Shown here piece by piece: positions 6,572 through 16,112 of a stretch of DNA of 32,824 bases; positions within the stretch are counted from its first letter, which is position 1; every line of letters starts with the position of its first letter. The translations under genes were made by a program, and so were the position numbers. The DNA comes from Pelomicrobium methylotrophicum (lineage in GTDB: Bacteria; Pseudomonadota; Gammaproteobacteria; Burkholderiales; UBA6910), in NCBI RefSeq assembly GCF_008014345.1, contig NZ_VPFL01000027.1, positions 1 to 32,824 of the forward strand, written 5' to 3'. The notes under the pieces are model-generated. The model made no database searches and had not been told where the DNA came from. It saw only the letters and a list, made by a program, of their open reading frames with translations.

Positions 6572-7741
6572 ATGTCCCGCCAAGCGTCCTCCATCGCCCG
6601 GCGCATGAGCGCCATCCGGCCGTTCCAGGTGATGGAGCTGCTCGCCCGCGCCAAGGCCCTGGAGGCCCAAGGTCGTTCCATCGTGCACATGGAAATCGGC
6701 GAACCGGATTTTGACACGCCGGCGCCGGTGGTGGCCGCGGCGCGCCGGGTGCTGGACAAGGGATCCGTCCCTTACGCTTCGGCGGCGGGGCTTCCTGCGC
6801 TGCGGGAGGCGATCGCCGAATGGTATCGCGCCCGCTACGGCGTCGAAGTGGCGCCGTCGCGCATCCTGGTGACGCCCGGCTCGTCGGGGGCGTTGCTGCT
6901 CGCTGCGGGTGTGCTCCTCGACCCGGGGGACCGCGTCCTGATGGCGGACCCGAGCTACCCCTGCAACCGGAACTTTGTGCGCTTTGTCGGCGCGGAAAGC
7001 GTCGGCGTGCCCGTGGGGCCGGAGACTGCCTACCAGCTTTCGCCGGCATTGATCGATGCCCACTGGAGCGAAACGGTGCGCATGGTCATGCTCGCTTCGC
7101 CGTCCAACCCGACCGGGACAACGATCGCGCCCGATGCCCTCAGGGCCATCGTGGAACAGGTGCAGACGCGCGGCGCACGGCTCATCGTGGACGAGATCTA
7201 CCACGGCCTCACCTACGGGCGCGAGCTCGGCACGGCGCTTGCGGTCTCGCCCGAGGTGTTCGTGATCAACAGCTTCTCCAAGTATTTTGGCATGACGGGT
7301 TGGCGTATCGGCTGGCTGGTGTGCCCGGAGAGCTATCGGCGGGAGGCCGAGAAGCTGGCCCAGAACATTTTCATCTCGGCGTCCACCTTGTCCCAGCAGG
7401 CGGCGATGGCTGCCTTCACACCCGAATGCGTGGAGATTCTGGAGGCGCGCCGCCGAGAATTCCAACGCCGGCGGGATTTTCTGGTGCCGGCACTGCGGGC
7501 GCTGGGCTTCGATATCCCGGTCGTGCCGGAAGGCGCGTTCTACGTCTACGCCGGGTGCAGCCGCCTCACGGACGACAGCGACCGCTTCTGCTTCGACCTG
7601 CTGGAGCGTGCTGGCGTCGCCGTCACTCCCGGGACCGACTTCGGCGAGCACCGGGCGCGCGGCCATGTGCGCTTCGCCTACACCACTTCCCTGGAGCACC
7701 TCGAGGAAGGCGTCGAGCGCTTGCGTCGCTTCCTCGGTTGA
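6572..7741 (+). CDS. Pyridoxal-phosphate aminotransferase, class I (aspartate/alanine type)
   Basis: 389 residues. It transfers an amino group from an amino acid to a 2-oxoacid using pyridoxal phosphate. Visible motifs: HMEIGEPDFDTP near residue 40, YASAAGLPALREAIA near 68, SPSNPTG (Asn179), IVDEIYHGL (Asp207, Tyr210) and the cofactor lysine in SFSKYFGMTGWRIG (Lys237). These are standard for the fold-type I aspartate/alanine aminotransferase group. Substrate specificity cannot be read from sequence. TACAAT at 6537-6542 is a plausible -10 element upstream. The next gene starts only 26 bases after the stop, so co-transcription with the lipoprotein is possible. Confidence 0.9.
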   Translation: MSRQASSIARRMSAIRPFQVMELLARAKALEAQGRSIVHMEIGEPDFDTPAPVVAAARRVLDKGSVPYASAAGLPALREAIAEWYRARYGVEVAPSRILVTPGSSGALLLAAGVLLDPGDRVLMADPSYPCNRNFVRFVGAESVGVPVGPETAYQLSPALIDAHWSETVRMVMLASPSNPTGTTIAPDALRAIVEQVQTRGARLIVDEIYHGLTYGRELGTALAVSPEVFVINSFSKYFGMTGWRIGWLVCPESYRREAEKLAQNIFISASTLSQQAAMAAFTPECVEILEARRREFQRRRDFLVPALRALGFDIPVVPEGAFYVYAGCSRLTDDSDRFCFDLLERAGVAVTPGTDFGEHRARGHVRFAYTTSLEHLEEGVERLRRFLG

Positions 7742-7767
7742 CGCCTTGAAGGCGTAAGATTGCGTGC

Positions 7768-8922
7768 ATGCATCCGTTCCAGTGGCGCATCGTCGCGGGT
7801 CTGACCGTACTGCTGCTTGCCGGCTGCTCCAACGTGGGCTACTACGCCCAATCGGTGAGGGGACATTGGGACGTGCTGCGGCGGGCCCAGCCGATTCCCC
7901 TGCTGTTGGCGGATCCCGCCACACCCGAGCCCCTCAGGCAACGGCTTGAGCAGGCGCTGGCGATCCGCGAATTCGCCAGCCGGGAGCTCGCGCTGCCGGA
8001 CAACGGCAGCTACCGCAGCTACGCGGCCCTCGATCGACCGTACGTGGTGTGGAGCGTGTTCGCCACGCCCGAGCTGTCGCTCCAGCTCAAGGAGTGGTGC
8101 TTTCCGGTGGCGGGATGCGTCGGCTATCGCGGCTATTACGCCCAGGCCGAGGCGGAAGCCTTCGCCGCGCGGCTTAAGGCCCAGGGCTACGATGTGCTGG
8201 TGCGGGGCGTGCCGGCCTATTCCACCCTGGGATGGTTCGACGACCCGCTGCTTTCCACCGTCATCCGCTACCCCGAGACCGAGATCGCGCGGTTGATCTT
8301 CCACGAGCTGGCGCATCAGGTGGTGTACGTGAAGGACGATTCCGTGTTCAACGAGTCTTTTGCCAGCGCCGTGGAGCGCGAAGGCATGCGCCGCTGGCTG
8401 GAAGCCCATGGCTCCGACGCTATGCGGGCCGCCTACGCGACCACCCGCGCGCGCCAGGAAGAATTCGTCCGCTTGGTGTTGGACTACCGGGAACGCTTGG
8501 ACAGGGTGTACCGCTCCGGCGCCTCCGATGCCGAGAAACGGGCGCAGAAGCAGCGGCTGCTGGGCGAATTGGGACAGGCTTACAGGCGGCTCAAAGAGCG
8601 CTGGGGCGGCTTTTCTGGCGACGGCCACTGGTTCGACGGCGAGCTGAACAATGCCCACCTTGCATCGGTCGCAGCTTACACCCGGTTTGTGCCGGCCTTC
8701 GAGGCGCTGCTCGCTCGAGAGGGCGGGGACTTGCCGCGCTTCTACGCCGCGGTGAAAGCTCTGGCCCGTCAGGACAAAGCATCGCGCCTCGCGGCGCTGG
8801 AAGCGGTGGCGGGACAGGCGGTGAGGCCGGCTGCGGCGCTCGCCGGTGGCCGGGAGCGCGAATCCCCGGGGGCCGATCACGGCTCCGGGAGCGGTTCCAA
8901 GGCCGCGGATTTTTACCGCTGA
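7768..8922 (+). CDS. Predicted zinc aminopeptidase, lipoprotein (PF10023 type)
   Basis: 384 residues. The first 20 residues form a lipoprotein signal peptide ending LLLAGC, with Cys20 as the lipidated residue, so the protein is membrane-anchored outside the cytoplasm. The zinc-peptidase motif HELAH is at about 179-183, followed by FNESFA with a third ligand Glu near 196. The region around it, including WCFPVAGCVGYRGYY and TLGWFDDP, matches the conserved bacterial family annotated as predicted aminopeptidase (COG4324). The substrate is unknown. The last 40 residues are low-complexity and rich in Gly, Ala and Ser. Confidence 0.85.
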   Translation: MHPFQWRIVAGLTVLLLAGCSNVGYYAQSVRGHWDVLRRAQPIPLLLADPATPEPLRQRLEQALAIREFASRELALPDNGSYRSYAALDRPYVVWSVFATPELSLQLKEWCFPVAGCVGYRGYYAQAEAEAFAARLKAQGYDVLVRGVPAYSTLGWFDDPLLSTVIRYPETEIARLIFHELAHQVVYVKDDSVFNESFASAVEREGMRRWLEAHGSDAMRAAYATTRARQEEFVRLVLDYRERLDRVYRSGASDAEKRAQKQRLLGELGQAYRRLKERWGGFSGDGHWFDGELNNAHLASVAAYTRFVPAFEALLAREGGDLPRFYAAVKALARQDKASRLAALEAVAGQAVRPAAALAGGRERESPGADHGSGSGSKAADFYR

Positions 8923-8947
8923 GCCGTGGGGTTTTGGGATGCAATGG

Positions 8948-8953
8948 TACAAT
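8948..8953 (+). promoter_or_regulatory. -10 element for the CoA-binding protein gene
   Basis: TACAAT lies about 30 bases before the ATG at 8983. If it is used, transcription starts near 8960, which rules out the GTG at 8926 as the translation start. Confidence 0.4.
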
Positions 8954-8982
8954 TCCCGGGCATCGCTGCGACCCGCTCGCCC

Positions 8983-9462
8983 ATGTACCTGGAACCCGAC
9001 ATCCCGACCCTGCGGCGCATCCTCGGGGAGAACCGCGTCATCGCCGTGGTGGGCATCTCCGCCCACTGGTACCGCCCCAGTCACTTTGCGGCGAAGTACA
9101 TGCTGGACCACGGCTACCGGGTGATCCCGGTCAACCCGTCCTACGAGGAGGTCCTGGGGCAGAAGTGCTATCCCTGCCTGCGGGACATCGCCGAGAAAGT
9201 GGATATCGTCGACTGTTTCCGCAAGAGCGCTGACATTCCCCCCATCGTCGATGACGCCATCGCCATTGGTGCCAAGGTCCTCTGGATGCAGATCGGTGTC
9301 ATCAACCACGAAGCGGCGGAAAAGGCCCTCGCGGCGGGCCTGGAGGTGGTGATGGACCGGTGCGTGAAGATCGAACACGCGCGCCTGTTCGGGGGGCTTA
9401 ATTGGATCGGAGTCAATACCCGCGTCATTTCCGCCAAGCGACCTCGGTGGTTGCCGTATTGA
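8983..9462 (+). CDS. CoA-binding domain protein (YccU-like)
   Basis: 159 residues from the ATG at 8983. The CoA-binding Rossmann domain includes [23 protein letters not shown], then [23 protein letters not shown], then [26 protein letters not shown], then [28 protein letters not shown]. The fold resembles the nucleotide-binding domain of succinyl-CoA synthetase alpha, but without the phosphohistidine ligase part. Its role is not established in the family. The reading frame can extend to a GTG at 8926, but the family begins at about residue 1 as given and a -10-like TACAAT sits inside the extension. Confidence 0.85.
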   Translation: MYLEPDIPTLRRILGENRVIAVVGISAHWYRPSHFAAKYMLDHGYRVIPVNPSYEEVLGQKCYPCLRDIAEKVDIVDCFRKSADIPPIVDDAIAIGAKVLWMQIGVINHEAAEKALAAGLEVVMDRCVKIEHARLFGGLNWIGVNTRVISAKRPRWLPY

Positions 9463-9616
9463 GCTTCCCCGCCCGTCCAGGGGCGGTCGAACAAGCGCTT
9501 CTGCATCGACCGGATGAACCCCGCCTGGACCCGGCCTTGCCGGGGGAAGAGCGGCTTTGTTCTCGACGAAGGGATTGGCGGCTCTGGAAATTCGCCGCTG
9601 CACAGCCCCCCTGCGG

Positions 9617-9622
9617 TAGAAT
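9617..9622 (+). promoter_or_regulatory. -10 element of the his operon
   Basis: TAGAAT is part of a 12-base string, CGGTAGAATGCA (9614-9625), that is repeated exactly upstream of petA. Its presence argues that the in-frame ATG at 9621 is not the hisG start, because that codon overlaps the -10. The -35 is not obvious. Confidence 0.5.
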
Positions 9623-9647
9623 GCAGGATCTCATTGGTTTTCCAAAC

Positions 9648-10316
9648 GTGGCCGGCATCACCATCGCCCTGTCGAAGGGACGCATCCTCAACGAGACCCT
9701 GCCCCTGCTCGAGGCGGCGGGCATCGTTCCGCGCGACGATCCCCACAGCTCTCGCAAACTCATCCTGGCGACTTCCCGGCCGGACTTGAGGCTGGTGATC
9801 GTGCGCGCTTCCGACGTGCCCACCTACGTGGAGCACGGGGCAGCGGACTTGGGCGTGGCCGGGCGCGACGTGCTGGTGGAGCACGGCGGGGCGGGCCTGT
9901 ACCAGCCGCTCGACCTGCGTATCGGCGTCTGCCGCATGATGGTGGCCGTGCCGGCCGGCTTCGACTACGCGTCCGCCGTGCACCGCGGTGCACGGCTGCG
10001 GGTGGCCACCAAGTACGTGGTGGCGGCTCGGGAACACTTCGCAGCCAAAGGCGTGCACGTGGACCTGATCAAGCTCTACGGCTCCATGGAGCTCGCCCCT
10101 CTCACCGGGCTCGCGGATGCCATTGTGGATCTGGTGAGCACGGGCAACACGCTCAAAGCCAACAACTTGGTGGCGGTGGAGGAAGTGATGCCGGTCTCCT
10201 CCCGCCTCATCGTGAACCAGGCCGCGCTCAAACTGCGGCGGGCCGAAATCCAGCCGCTGCTCAAGGCGCTGGCCGAGGCGGTGGCGGGGCAGGGGCGGGA
10301 GGTGGCCCATGGCTAG
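9648..10316 (+). CDS. hisG: ATP phosphoribosyltransferase, short form
   Basis: About 222 residues from the GTG at 9648. This is the first step of histidine synthesis: ATP plus PRPP gives phosphoribosyl-ATP. Motifs include [23 protein letters not shown], the ATP-site segment [20 protein letters not shown], and the PRPP loop [14 protein letters not shown]. The C-terminal regulatory ACT domain of long HisG is absent, so this is HisGS, which normally works with HisZ encoded elsewhere. An upstream ATG at 9621 would give 231 residues but overlaps the -10-like TAGAAT. The stop overlaps the hisD start by eight bases, indicating translational coupling. It heads the his operon. Confidence 0.92.
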   Translation: MAGITIALSKGRILNETLPLLEAAGIVPRDDPHSSRKLILATSRPDLRLVIVRASDVPTYVEHGAADLGVAGRDVLVEHGGAGLYQPLDLRIGVCRMMVAVPAGFDYASAVHRGARLRVATKYVVAAREHFAAKGVHVDLIKLYGSMELAPLTGLADAIVDLVSTGNTLKANNLVAVEEVMPVSSRLIVNQAALKLRRAEIQPLLKALAEAVAGQGREVAHG

Positions 10317-11619
10317 GTTGCGGCGTTTGTCCACCGCGCAAGCGGACTTCGACGCCCGGCTCGCCGAGCTACTGGCTTTCGAGTCTGCCCAGGATTCCCA
10401 GGTGGAAGCCACCGTGGCCGCGATCCTGGCGGACGTGAAGCGCCGCGGGGACGCGGCGGTGCTCGAGTACACGCGTCGCTTCGACGGGATCGACGCCCGG
10501 ACGATGAGCGAGCTGGAGCTGCCGACGAAGCGGCTTGAGGAAGCGCTCACGCGCCTGCCTGCGGAGCAGCGGGATGCCCTGACCCAGGCGGCGGCGCGCA
10601 TCCGGGCGTATCACGAGCGACAGGTGCAGTCCTCGTGGTCTTACACCGACGGCGAGGGGACCCTGCTCGGGCAGCAGGTGACACCCCTGGACCGGGTAGG
10701 ACTCTACGTGCCTGGCGGCAAAGCAGCGTATCCCTCCTCGGTGCTCATGAATGCCCTGCCCGCGAAGGTGGCGGGCGTGCCCGAGCTGGTGATGGTCGTG
10801 CCCATGCCCCGGGGCGAGCAGAACGAGCTGGTGCTCGCCGCTGCGGCGATCGCGGGCGTCTCGCGGGTGTTCACCATCGGCGGCGCCCAGGCAGTGGCGG
10901 CGCTCGCCTACGGCACCGAGACCATCCCCCAGGTGGACAAGATCGTGGGACCTGGCAACGCTTACGTGGCGGCTGCCAAGCGCCGGGTATTTGGCGTGGT
11001 GGGCATCGACATGGTGGCGGGTCCCTCCGAGATCCTGGTGGTCTGCGACGGGTCCACGGCGCCCGACTGGATCGCCATGGATCTCTTCTCCCAGGCCGAG
11101 CACGATGAGCTCGCCCAGGCCATCCTGGTTTCTCCCGACGCGGCTTACATCGAGGCCGTGGCGGCCAGCATCGAGCGCCTTTTGCCCCAGATGGAGCGCC
11201 AGGCGGTGATCCGGGCGGCGCTGGAGCGGCGGGGAGCGCTGATCACGGTGCGGGACCTGGACGAAGCGTGTGCCATCGCCAATCGCATTGCGCCCGAGCA
11301 CCTGGAGCTGTCGGTGGAGGATCCCGAGCGATGGCTGCCGAAAATCCGGCACGCGGGGGCCATCTTTCTCGGCAAATACACCTCCGAAGCGCTGGGGGAC
11401 TATTGCGCTGGCCCGAACCACGTGCTGCCCACTTCGCGCACGGCCCGCTTCTCCTCGCCGCTCGGGGTCTACGATTTCCAGAAGCGCTCCAGCGTGATCC
11501 GCGTCCGCGCCGCTGGCGCGTCCCGGCTGGGCCGCATCGCCGCCACGCTCGCCCGGGGCGAAGGGCTGCAGGCCCACGCCCGTTCGGCAGAGCTGAGGGT
11601 GGGAGAGGAAGGAGACTGA
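10309..11619 (+). CDS. hisD: Histidinol dehydrogenase
   Basis: 436 residues, the usual length. It is a zinc- and NAD-dependent enzyme oxidising L-histidinol to L-histidine in two steps, the last reactions of the pathway. Signature segments: [28 protein letters not shown], the long [36 protein letters not shown], and [13 protein letters not shown]. Zinc and catalytic residues fall in [13 protein letters not shown] (Gln, His), [10 protein letters not shown] (Glu, His) and [12 protein letters not shown] (Asp, His). It overlaps hisG by eight bases. A 9-base-pair hairpin lies in the gap before hisC. Confidence 0.95.
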   Translation: MARLRRLSTAQADFDARLAELLAFESAQDSQVEATVAAILADVKRRGDAAVLEYTRRFDGIDARTMSELELPTKRLEEALTRLPAEQRDALTQAAARIRAYHERQVQSSWSYTDGEGTLLGQQVTPLDRVGLYVPGGKAAYPSSVLMNALPAKVAGVPELVMVVPMPRGEQNELVLAAAAIAGVSRVFTIGGAQAVAALAYGTETIPQVDKIVGPGNAYVAAAKRRVFGVVGIDMVAGPSEILVVCDGSTAPDWIAMDLFSQAEHDELAQAILVSPDAAYIEAVAASIERLLPQMERQAVIRAALERRGALITVRDLDEACAIANRIAPEHLELSVEDPERWLPKIRHAGAIFLGKYTSEALGDYCAGPNHVLPTSRTARFSSPLGVYDFQKRSSVIRVRAAGASRLGRIAATLARGEGLQAHARSAELRVGEEGD

Positions 11620-11636
11620 GTCACGGCAGGTCTTGG

Positions 11637-11662
11637 GGGAAAAGATTTTTCCGTCTTTTCCC
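11637..11662 (+). other. Hairpin between hisD and hisC
   Basis: GGGAAAAGA (11637-11645) and TCTTTTCCC (11654-11662) are perfect nine-base complements around an eight-base loop. No T-run follows the hairpin, so it is more likely an mRNA processing or stabilising structure than a terminator, but partial attenuation cannot be excluded. Confidence 0.5.
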
Positions 11663-11694
11663 TCTGGCCGCTGTTCTGGGTGATCGATACGGTG

Positions 11695-12798
11695 ATGCCG
11701 ATAAAGCCGGAGCAACTCATCCGTCCGGAGATCCTGGCTCTTTCAGCCTATACCGTGCCCGAGAGCCGGGGCATGGTGAAGCTGGACGCCATGGAGAACC
11801 CGTACCGCCTCCCGCCCGACCTGCAGGCGGAAGTGGGGCGGCTCTCGGCGCAGGCGGCGCTCAACCGCTATCCCGACCCCCGGGCGCCAGCGCTCAAGGA
11901 ACGGTTGCGGGCGTTCTTCGGGCTGCAGCCCGGGACCGGGCTGATGCTGGGCAACGGCTCGGACGAGCTGATCCAGATCGTGGCGCTGGCGCTCGCCCGT
12001 CCCGGGGCTGTGTTTCTCTCGGTCGAGCCCACCTTCGTCATGTTCCGCATGATCGCCACCTTGGTCGGCATGGAGTACGAGGGCGTGCCGCTCAAGTCGG
12101 ACTTCTCCCTGGACCTGGACGCGACGCTGGCCGCCATCGAGGGGCGCCGGCCCGCGGTCGTCTTTATCGCCTATCCGAACAACCCCACCGGCAACCTGTT
12201 CGACCGAGCGGCCCTCATCCGCATCATCGAGGCGGCTCCCGGCCTGGTGGTGATCGACGAGGCCTACCATGCCTTCGCTGGCGCGACTCTGCTGGACGCG
12301 CTCGAGCGCTTTGACCACCTCTTGGTGATGCGCACCCTGTCCAAGCTGGGCCTCGCGGGCCTGAGGTTGGGGGTGCTCATGGGTGCGCCCGCCTGGCTGG
12401 AGCAGTTGGAGAAGGTGAGGCTGCCTTATAATGTCAACGTGTTGACCCAGGCGGTGGCGGAAACCGTTCTGGGGCGTCGCGATGTGCTGCTCGGCCAGGC
12501 CGCCGCCATCTGCCGGGAGCGCGAGCGGCTCGCGCGGGCGCTGGGGCAGCGGCCCGGCGTCACGGTGTATCCCAGCCAGGCCAACTTCCTGCTGTTCCGC
12601 GTGGCCCAGGCTCGCGACGTGTTTGAGAACCTCAAGCAACGGGGGGTACTGATCAAGAATTTGAGCGGCTTCCATCCGCTGCTCGCCGAGTGCCTGCGGG
12701 TGACTGTGGGCACGCCCGAGGAGAACGAGCGCTTCCTCGCGGCTCTGGACGCGAGCCTCGGTGCCGTGGCCGGTCATGGGGTGCGCCGCGCCGTCTAG
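11695..12798 (+). CDS. hisC: Histidinol-phosphate aminotransferase
   Basis: 367 residues from the ATG at 11695; a GTG at 11680 would add five. It converts imidazole-acetol phosphate and glutamate to histidinol phosphate with pyridoxal phosphate. Motifs: [55 protein letters not shown] and the cofactor lysine in [14 protein letters not shown]. Strong family match. It lies 75 bases after hisD, with a hairpin in between, and 69 bases before hisB. Confidence 0.93.
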   Translation: MPIKPEQLIRPEILALSAYTVPESRGMVKLDAMENPYRLPPDLQAEVGRLSAQAALNRYPDPRAPALKERLRAFFGLQPGTGLMLGNGSDELIQIVALALARPGAVFLSVEPTFVMFRMIATLVGMEYEGVPLKSDFSLDLDATLAAIEGRRPAVVFIAYPNNPTGNLFDRAALIRIIEAAPGLVVIDEAYHAFAGATLLDALERFDHLLVMRTLSKLGLAGLRLGVLMGAPAWLEQLEKVRLPYNVNVLTQAVAETVLGRRDVLLGQAAAICRERERLARALGQRPGVTVYPSQANFLLFRVAQARDVFENLKQRGVLIKNLSGFHPLLAECLRVTVGTPEENERFLAALDASLGAVAGHGVRRAV

Positions 12799-12867
12799 CC
12801 ACCCGGACATTTCTGCACTTTCAGCCTTCAGCACAACCTGGACCACCCACCCTAGCCCCGTCTTGCA

Positions 12868-13455
12868 ATGCGCCAAGCCACCGTCACCCGCAACACGCAG
12901 GAGACCCAAATCACCGTCGCCCTCAACCTGGACGGCAGCGGTGCCGCCGGGCTCGCTACAGGCGTACCTTTTCTCGACCACATGCTGGACCAGGTGGCGC
13001 GCCACGGCCTGTTCGACCTGAAGGTGGAGGCCAAAGGGGATGTGCACGTCGACGCCCACCATACGGTGGAGGACGTGGGGATTACACTGGGCCAGGCGCT
13101 GGCCAAGGCGCTGGGTGACAAGCGGGGGGTGCGGCGCTACGGCCATGCCTACGTGCCCCTGGACGAGGCGCTGTCCCGGGTGGTGATCGATCTTTCGGGT
13201 CGGCCGGGCTTGTGGTTCCATGTGCCTTTCACCCGCGCCCGGGTGGGCGAGTTCGATGTAGACCTGGTGCACGAATTCTTCCAGGGTTTCGTCAATCATG
13301 CGATGGTGACCTTGCACGTGGACAACCTGGCGGGCCAGAACGCCCACCACCAGGCAGAGACGGTTTTTAAGGCGTTCGGGCGCGCGCTGCGCATGGCGGT
13401 GGAGCTGGATCCGCGTCAGGGTGAGGCCCTGCCTTCGACCAAGGGTGTGCTCTAG
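12868..13455 (+). CDS. hisB: Imidazoleglycerol-phosphate dehydratase
   Basis: 195 residues: the dehydratase alone, without the histidinol-phosphatase domain that is fused in enteric bacteria. It dehydrates imidazole glycerol phosphate to imidazole acetol phosphate. The manganese-binding His clusters are [23 protein letters not shown] and, in the second repeat, [10 protein letters not shown] and [18 protein letters not shown] histidinol phosphatase must be encoded elsewhere. Confidence 0.95.
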   Translation: MRQATVTRNTQETQITVALNLDGSGAAGLATGVPFLDHMLDQVARHGLFDLKVEAKGDVHVDAHHTVEDVGITLGQALAKALGDKRGVRRYGHAYVPLDEALSRVVIDLSGRPGLWFHVPFTRARVGEFDVDLVHEFFQGFVNHAMVTLHVDNLAGQNAHHQAETVFKAFGRALRMAVELDPRQGEALPSTKGVL

Positions 13456-13502
13456 CGCGATGAGGTTGCTGTCGCATGGCCGGGGCCCTTGCGCTGAAGT
13501 TT

Positions 13503-13516
13503 TTTGTCGTGACAAA
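13503..13516. promoter_or_regulatory. Palindrome between hisB and hisH
   Basis: TTTGTC-GT-GACAAA is a perfect six-base-per-arm palindrome in the 78-base gap, 18 bases before the hisH ATG. It may be an internal operator or a small hairpin near the ribosome binding region. No regulator is assigned. Confidence 0.35.
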
Positions 13517-13533
13517 TTGAAGCCGATCCACCC

Positions 13534-14199
13534 ATGACCCACATCGCCGTCGTTGACTATGGCATGGGCAACCTGCGGTCGGTGGCCAAGGCCTTCGAGT
13601 ACGTAGCACCCCACGCTCGCGTGGAGGTGACCCGGGACCCGGCGGTGGTGGCTTCCGCCGACCGGGTCGTGTTTCCCGGTCAAGGGGCCATGCCCGACTG
13701 CATGCGGGAGCTGGAGGCGACGGGCCTGCGGGAGGCGGTGCTGCAGGCTGCGCGGGAGAAGCCGTTCCTGGGGATCTGTATCGGCCTGCAGATGCTCTTC
13801 GAATGGAGCGAAGAGGGGGGCGTGGCCGGGCTGGGGGTGCTGCCCGGCAAGGTGCTGCGCTTTCCTTCCCAAGGCATGATGGACGCCGATGGGCGCAAGC
13901 TCAAGGTGCCCCACATGGGCTGGAACCAGGTCTACCCGGTGATCGATCACCCCCTGTGGCGCGGCATTGCGACGGACGCGAGGTTCTATTTCGTCCATAG
14001 CTACTACCCCGAGCCGGGTCGTCCGGCGCTGGTGGCGGGCTATAGCCTGTATCCGTTCGCTTTCACCTGCGCCGTCGCGCAGGGCAACTTGTTCGCGGTG
14101 CAATTCCACCCGGAAAAGAGCCAGGCGGCAGGGCTGCGGCTGCTGGCCAACTTCGTCGCCTGGGATGGAGCCTATGACGGTGCGGGCGCGTTTTCGTAG
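13534..14199 (+). CDS. hisH: Imidazole glycerol phosphate synthase, glutaminase subunit
   Basis: 221 residues. A class I glutamine amidotransferase that supplies ammonia to HisF. The triad is visible: Cys in FLGICIGLQMLF, and His and Glu in QFHPEKSQ. The oxyanion strand is the family-specific VVFPGQGAMPDCM. The N-terminal VVDYGMGNLRSV is typical. It is followed by a 249-base gap before hisA in which I see no convincing gene; short open frames there have no family resemblance. Confidence 0.95.
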   Translation: MTHIAVVDYGMGNLRSVAKAFEYVAPHARVEVTRDPAVVASADRVVFPGQGAMPDCMRELEATGLREAVLQAAREKPFLGICIGLQMLFEWSEEGGVAGLGVLPGKVLRFPSQGMMDADGRKLKVPHMGWNQVYPVIDHPLWRGIATDARFYFVHSYYPEPGRPALVAGYSLYPFAFTCAVAQGNLFAVQFHPEKSQAAGLRLLANFVAWDGAYDGAGAFS

Positions 14200-14448
14200 G
14201 GCGGGGCGGCGGCTGCCGGGCGTAGCGCTGGAGTGTCTGGTCGGGAACGTTCGGGCTCGGGGTTGAGCGATGGCGCCAGCGGGAACCGGCGATCCAGCGG
14301 GGGCGATTTCCCCTTGCCTCGTCCCGCGATGCGCTTTGAAAAATCGGACCCCGCCTGTCTTCGCCTTTCGGCCGGCGCGGCTTGCGAATCGTCCCTGTCC
14401 GACCGGCTCCTGGCGAGGGAAAAAAACCGTTTCAACGCAGGGTAAGGC

Positions 14449-15195
14449 ATGCTGATCATTCCGGCGATCGACATCAAGGACGGTAAGTGCGTGCGGCTTA
14501 AGCAGGGCGCCATGGAGTCGGCCACCGTCTTCTCCGATCATCCGGCGGAAGTTGCACGGCATTGGGTGGAGCAGGGGGCCCGCCGGCTTCATCTCGTGGA
14601 TCTGAACGGGGCCTTTGCCGGCCGACCCAAGAACGAAGCGGTGATCAAGGAGATCGTGGAGGAGGTGGGCGATGAGGTGCCCCTTCAGCTCGGCGGCGGC
14701 ATCCGCGACCTGGAGACCATCGAGCGCTATCTGGACCATGGCATTTCGTGGGTGATCATCGGCACCGCCGCTGTCAAGACACCCGGCTTCGTGCACGACG
14801 CGTGCTACGCTTTTCCTGGCCACGTCATGGTGGGTCTGGACGCCAGGGACGGCAAGGTGGCGGTGGACGGTTGGTCGAAGATGACCGGTCACGACGCCCT
14901 TGACCTGGCGAAGAAATACGAGGACTACGGGGTCGAGGCCATCATCTACACGGATATCGGCCGCGACGGGATGCTCTCGGGGATTAACATCGATGCCACC
15001 GTCTCTCTTGCGAGGCGGCTCAAGATCCCGGTGATCGCAAGCGGGGGGGTGACCGGGCTGGACGACATCCGGGCACTGTGCCAGGTCGAGGACGATGGAG
15101 TCATCGGCGCCATCACCGGACGGGCGCTGTACGAGGGCAAGCTCGACTTCGCTCTCGCGCAGAAGCTGGCCGACGAGCTGAGCGCGAAGGCGTGA
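14449..15195 (+). CDS. hisA: ProFAR isomerase (phosphoribosylformimino-AICAR-P isomerase)
   Basis: 248 residues, a (beta/alpha)8 barrel. It carries out the Amadori rearrangement of ProFAR to [25 protein letters not shown] contains the first catalytic Asp (Asp8), and the second lies in the [12 protein letters not shown] segment. Phosphate-binding loops are LGGGIRD/IIGTAAV and [26 protein letters not shown] just before the ATG serves as ribosome binding site. Confidence 0.95.
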   Translation: MLIIPAIDIKDGKCVRLKQGAMESATVFSDHPAEVARHWVEQGARRLHLVDLNGAFAGRPKNEAVIKEIVEEVGDEVPLQLGGGIRDLETIERYLDHGISWVIIGTAAVKTPGFVHDACYAFPGHVMVGLDARDGKVAVDGWSKMTGHDALDLAKKYEDYGVEAIIYTDIGRDGMLSGINIDATVSLARRLKIPVIASGGVTGLDDIRALCQVEDDGVIGAITGRALYEGKLDFALAQKLADELSAKA

Positions 15196-15206
15196 ACCCG
15201 GGACAC

Positions 15207-15285
15207 AAGGGCGCGAAGGAAGAATGGGGTTTTAAACCCAAAGGGGGCGCAGGGGGCAAAAGGCCCGCTTCTTCCTTGCGCCCTT
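15207..15285. repeat. Long imperfect inverted repeat between hisA and hisF
   Basis: AAGGGCGCGAAGGAAGAA (15207-15224) pairs with TTCTTCCTTGCGCCCTT (15269-15285): seventeen pairs and one bulged base. The enclosed segment holds GGGTTTTAAACCC (15227-15239), itself a hairpin. A further GGCCC-TCC-GGGCC follows at about 15303. This looks like a dispersed palindromic intergenic repeat or an mRNA stem-loop. It separates the hisA stop from the hisF start by 138 bases. Confidence 0.6.
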
Positions 15286-15333
15286 CGCGTTGGAATTCTT
15301 TAGGCCCTCCGGGCCTCTGGAGTTAAAGGGTTT

Positions 15334-16098
15334 ATGGGGCTCGCCAAGCGCATCATTCCTTGCTTGGACGTGGACAAGGGCCGCGTCGTCAAGGGTGTCT
15401 CTTTCGCCAACCTGCGCGATGCCGGCGACCCGGTGGAGATTGCCCGCCGCTACGACGAGCAGGGAGCGGACGAGCTCGCCTTCCTGGACATCACCGCCAG
15501 CGCCGAGGAGCGGGACACCATCGTTCCCATCATCGAGCAGGTGGCCGCCCAGGTGTTCATTCCCTTGACCGTGGGGGGCGGCGTGCGCACGGTGCAGGAC
15601 GTGCGCAATCTCCTCAACGCCGGGGCTGACAAAGTGAGCATCAACACGGCGGCGGTCCAGCACCCCGATTTCGTCGCCGAGGCGAGCGGACGGTTCGGCT
15701 CCCAATGCATCGTGGTGGCCATTGACGCGAAGCGGGTGGCGGGAGCAGAGCGCTGGGAGGTGTACACCCACGGCGGACGGCGCGCGACCGGTATCGACGC
15801 GGTGGAGTGGGCGCGTCGGATGCAGGCGCTCGGCGCCGGAGAGCTGCTCCTGACCAGCATGGACCGGGATGGCACCAAGAGCGGCTTCGACGTGGAGCTC
15901 ACGCGGGCGGTGTGCGACGCGGTGGACATCCCGGTCATCGCGAGCGGGGGGGTCGGCCACTTGGACCACCTGGTGGAGGGGGTCGTGCGGGGGCACGCCG
16001 ACGCGGTGCTGGCGGCGAGCATCTTCCATTACGGCGAATACACGGTGCGCCAGGCGAAGGAGCACATGGCGCGCCATGGGATCGAAGTCCGATGGTAA
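15334..16098 (+). CDS. hisF: Imidazole glycerol phosphate synthase, cyclase subunit
   Basis: 254 residues, (beta/alpha)8 barrel homologous to HisA. Uses ammonia from HisH to turn PRFAR into imidazole glycerol phosphate and [26 protein letters not shown] holds the catalytic Asp in CLDVD, and the second catalytic Asp is in [13 protein letters not shown]. Phosphate loops are [11 protein letters not shown] and [12 protein letters not shown]. The stop lies 14 bases before hisI. Confidence 0.95.
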   Translation: MGLAKRIIPCLDVDKGRVVKGVSFANLRDAGDPVEIARRYDEQGADELAFLDITASAEERDTIVPIIEQVAAQVFIPLTVGGGVRTVQDVRNLLNAGADKVSINTAAVQHPDFVAEASGRFGSQCIVVAIDAKRVAGAERWEVYTHGGRRATGIDAVEWARRMQALGAGELLLTSMDRDGTKSGFDVELTRAVCDAVDIPVIASGGVGHLDHLVEGVVRGHADAVLAASIFHYGEYTVRQAKEHMARHGIEVRW

Positions 16099-16112
16099 GG
16101 GGCGAAGAAAAG

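Noticed and set aside
7678-9603. A 641-residue minus-strand open frame
   Set aside because: Antisense to the lipoprotein and CoA-binding genes and without domain resemblance.
14233-14445. 70-residue frame between hisH and hisA
   Set aside because: No family resemblance, no ribosome binding site, and composition typical of non-coding DNA.
11743-14892. A 1049-residue minus-strand open frame across hisC, hisB, hisH and hisA
   Set aside because: It is antisense to four well-matched his genes; long antisense frames are common at this GC content.
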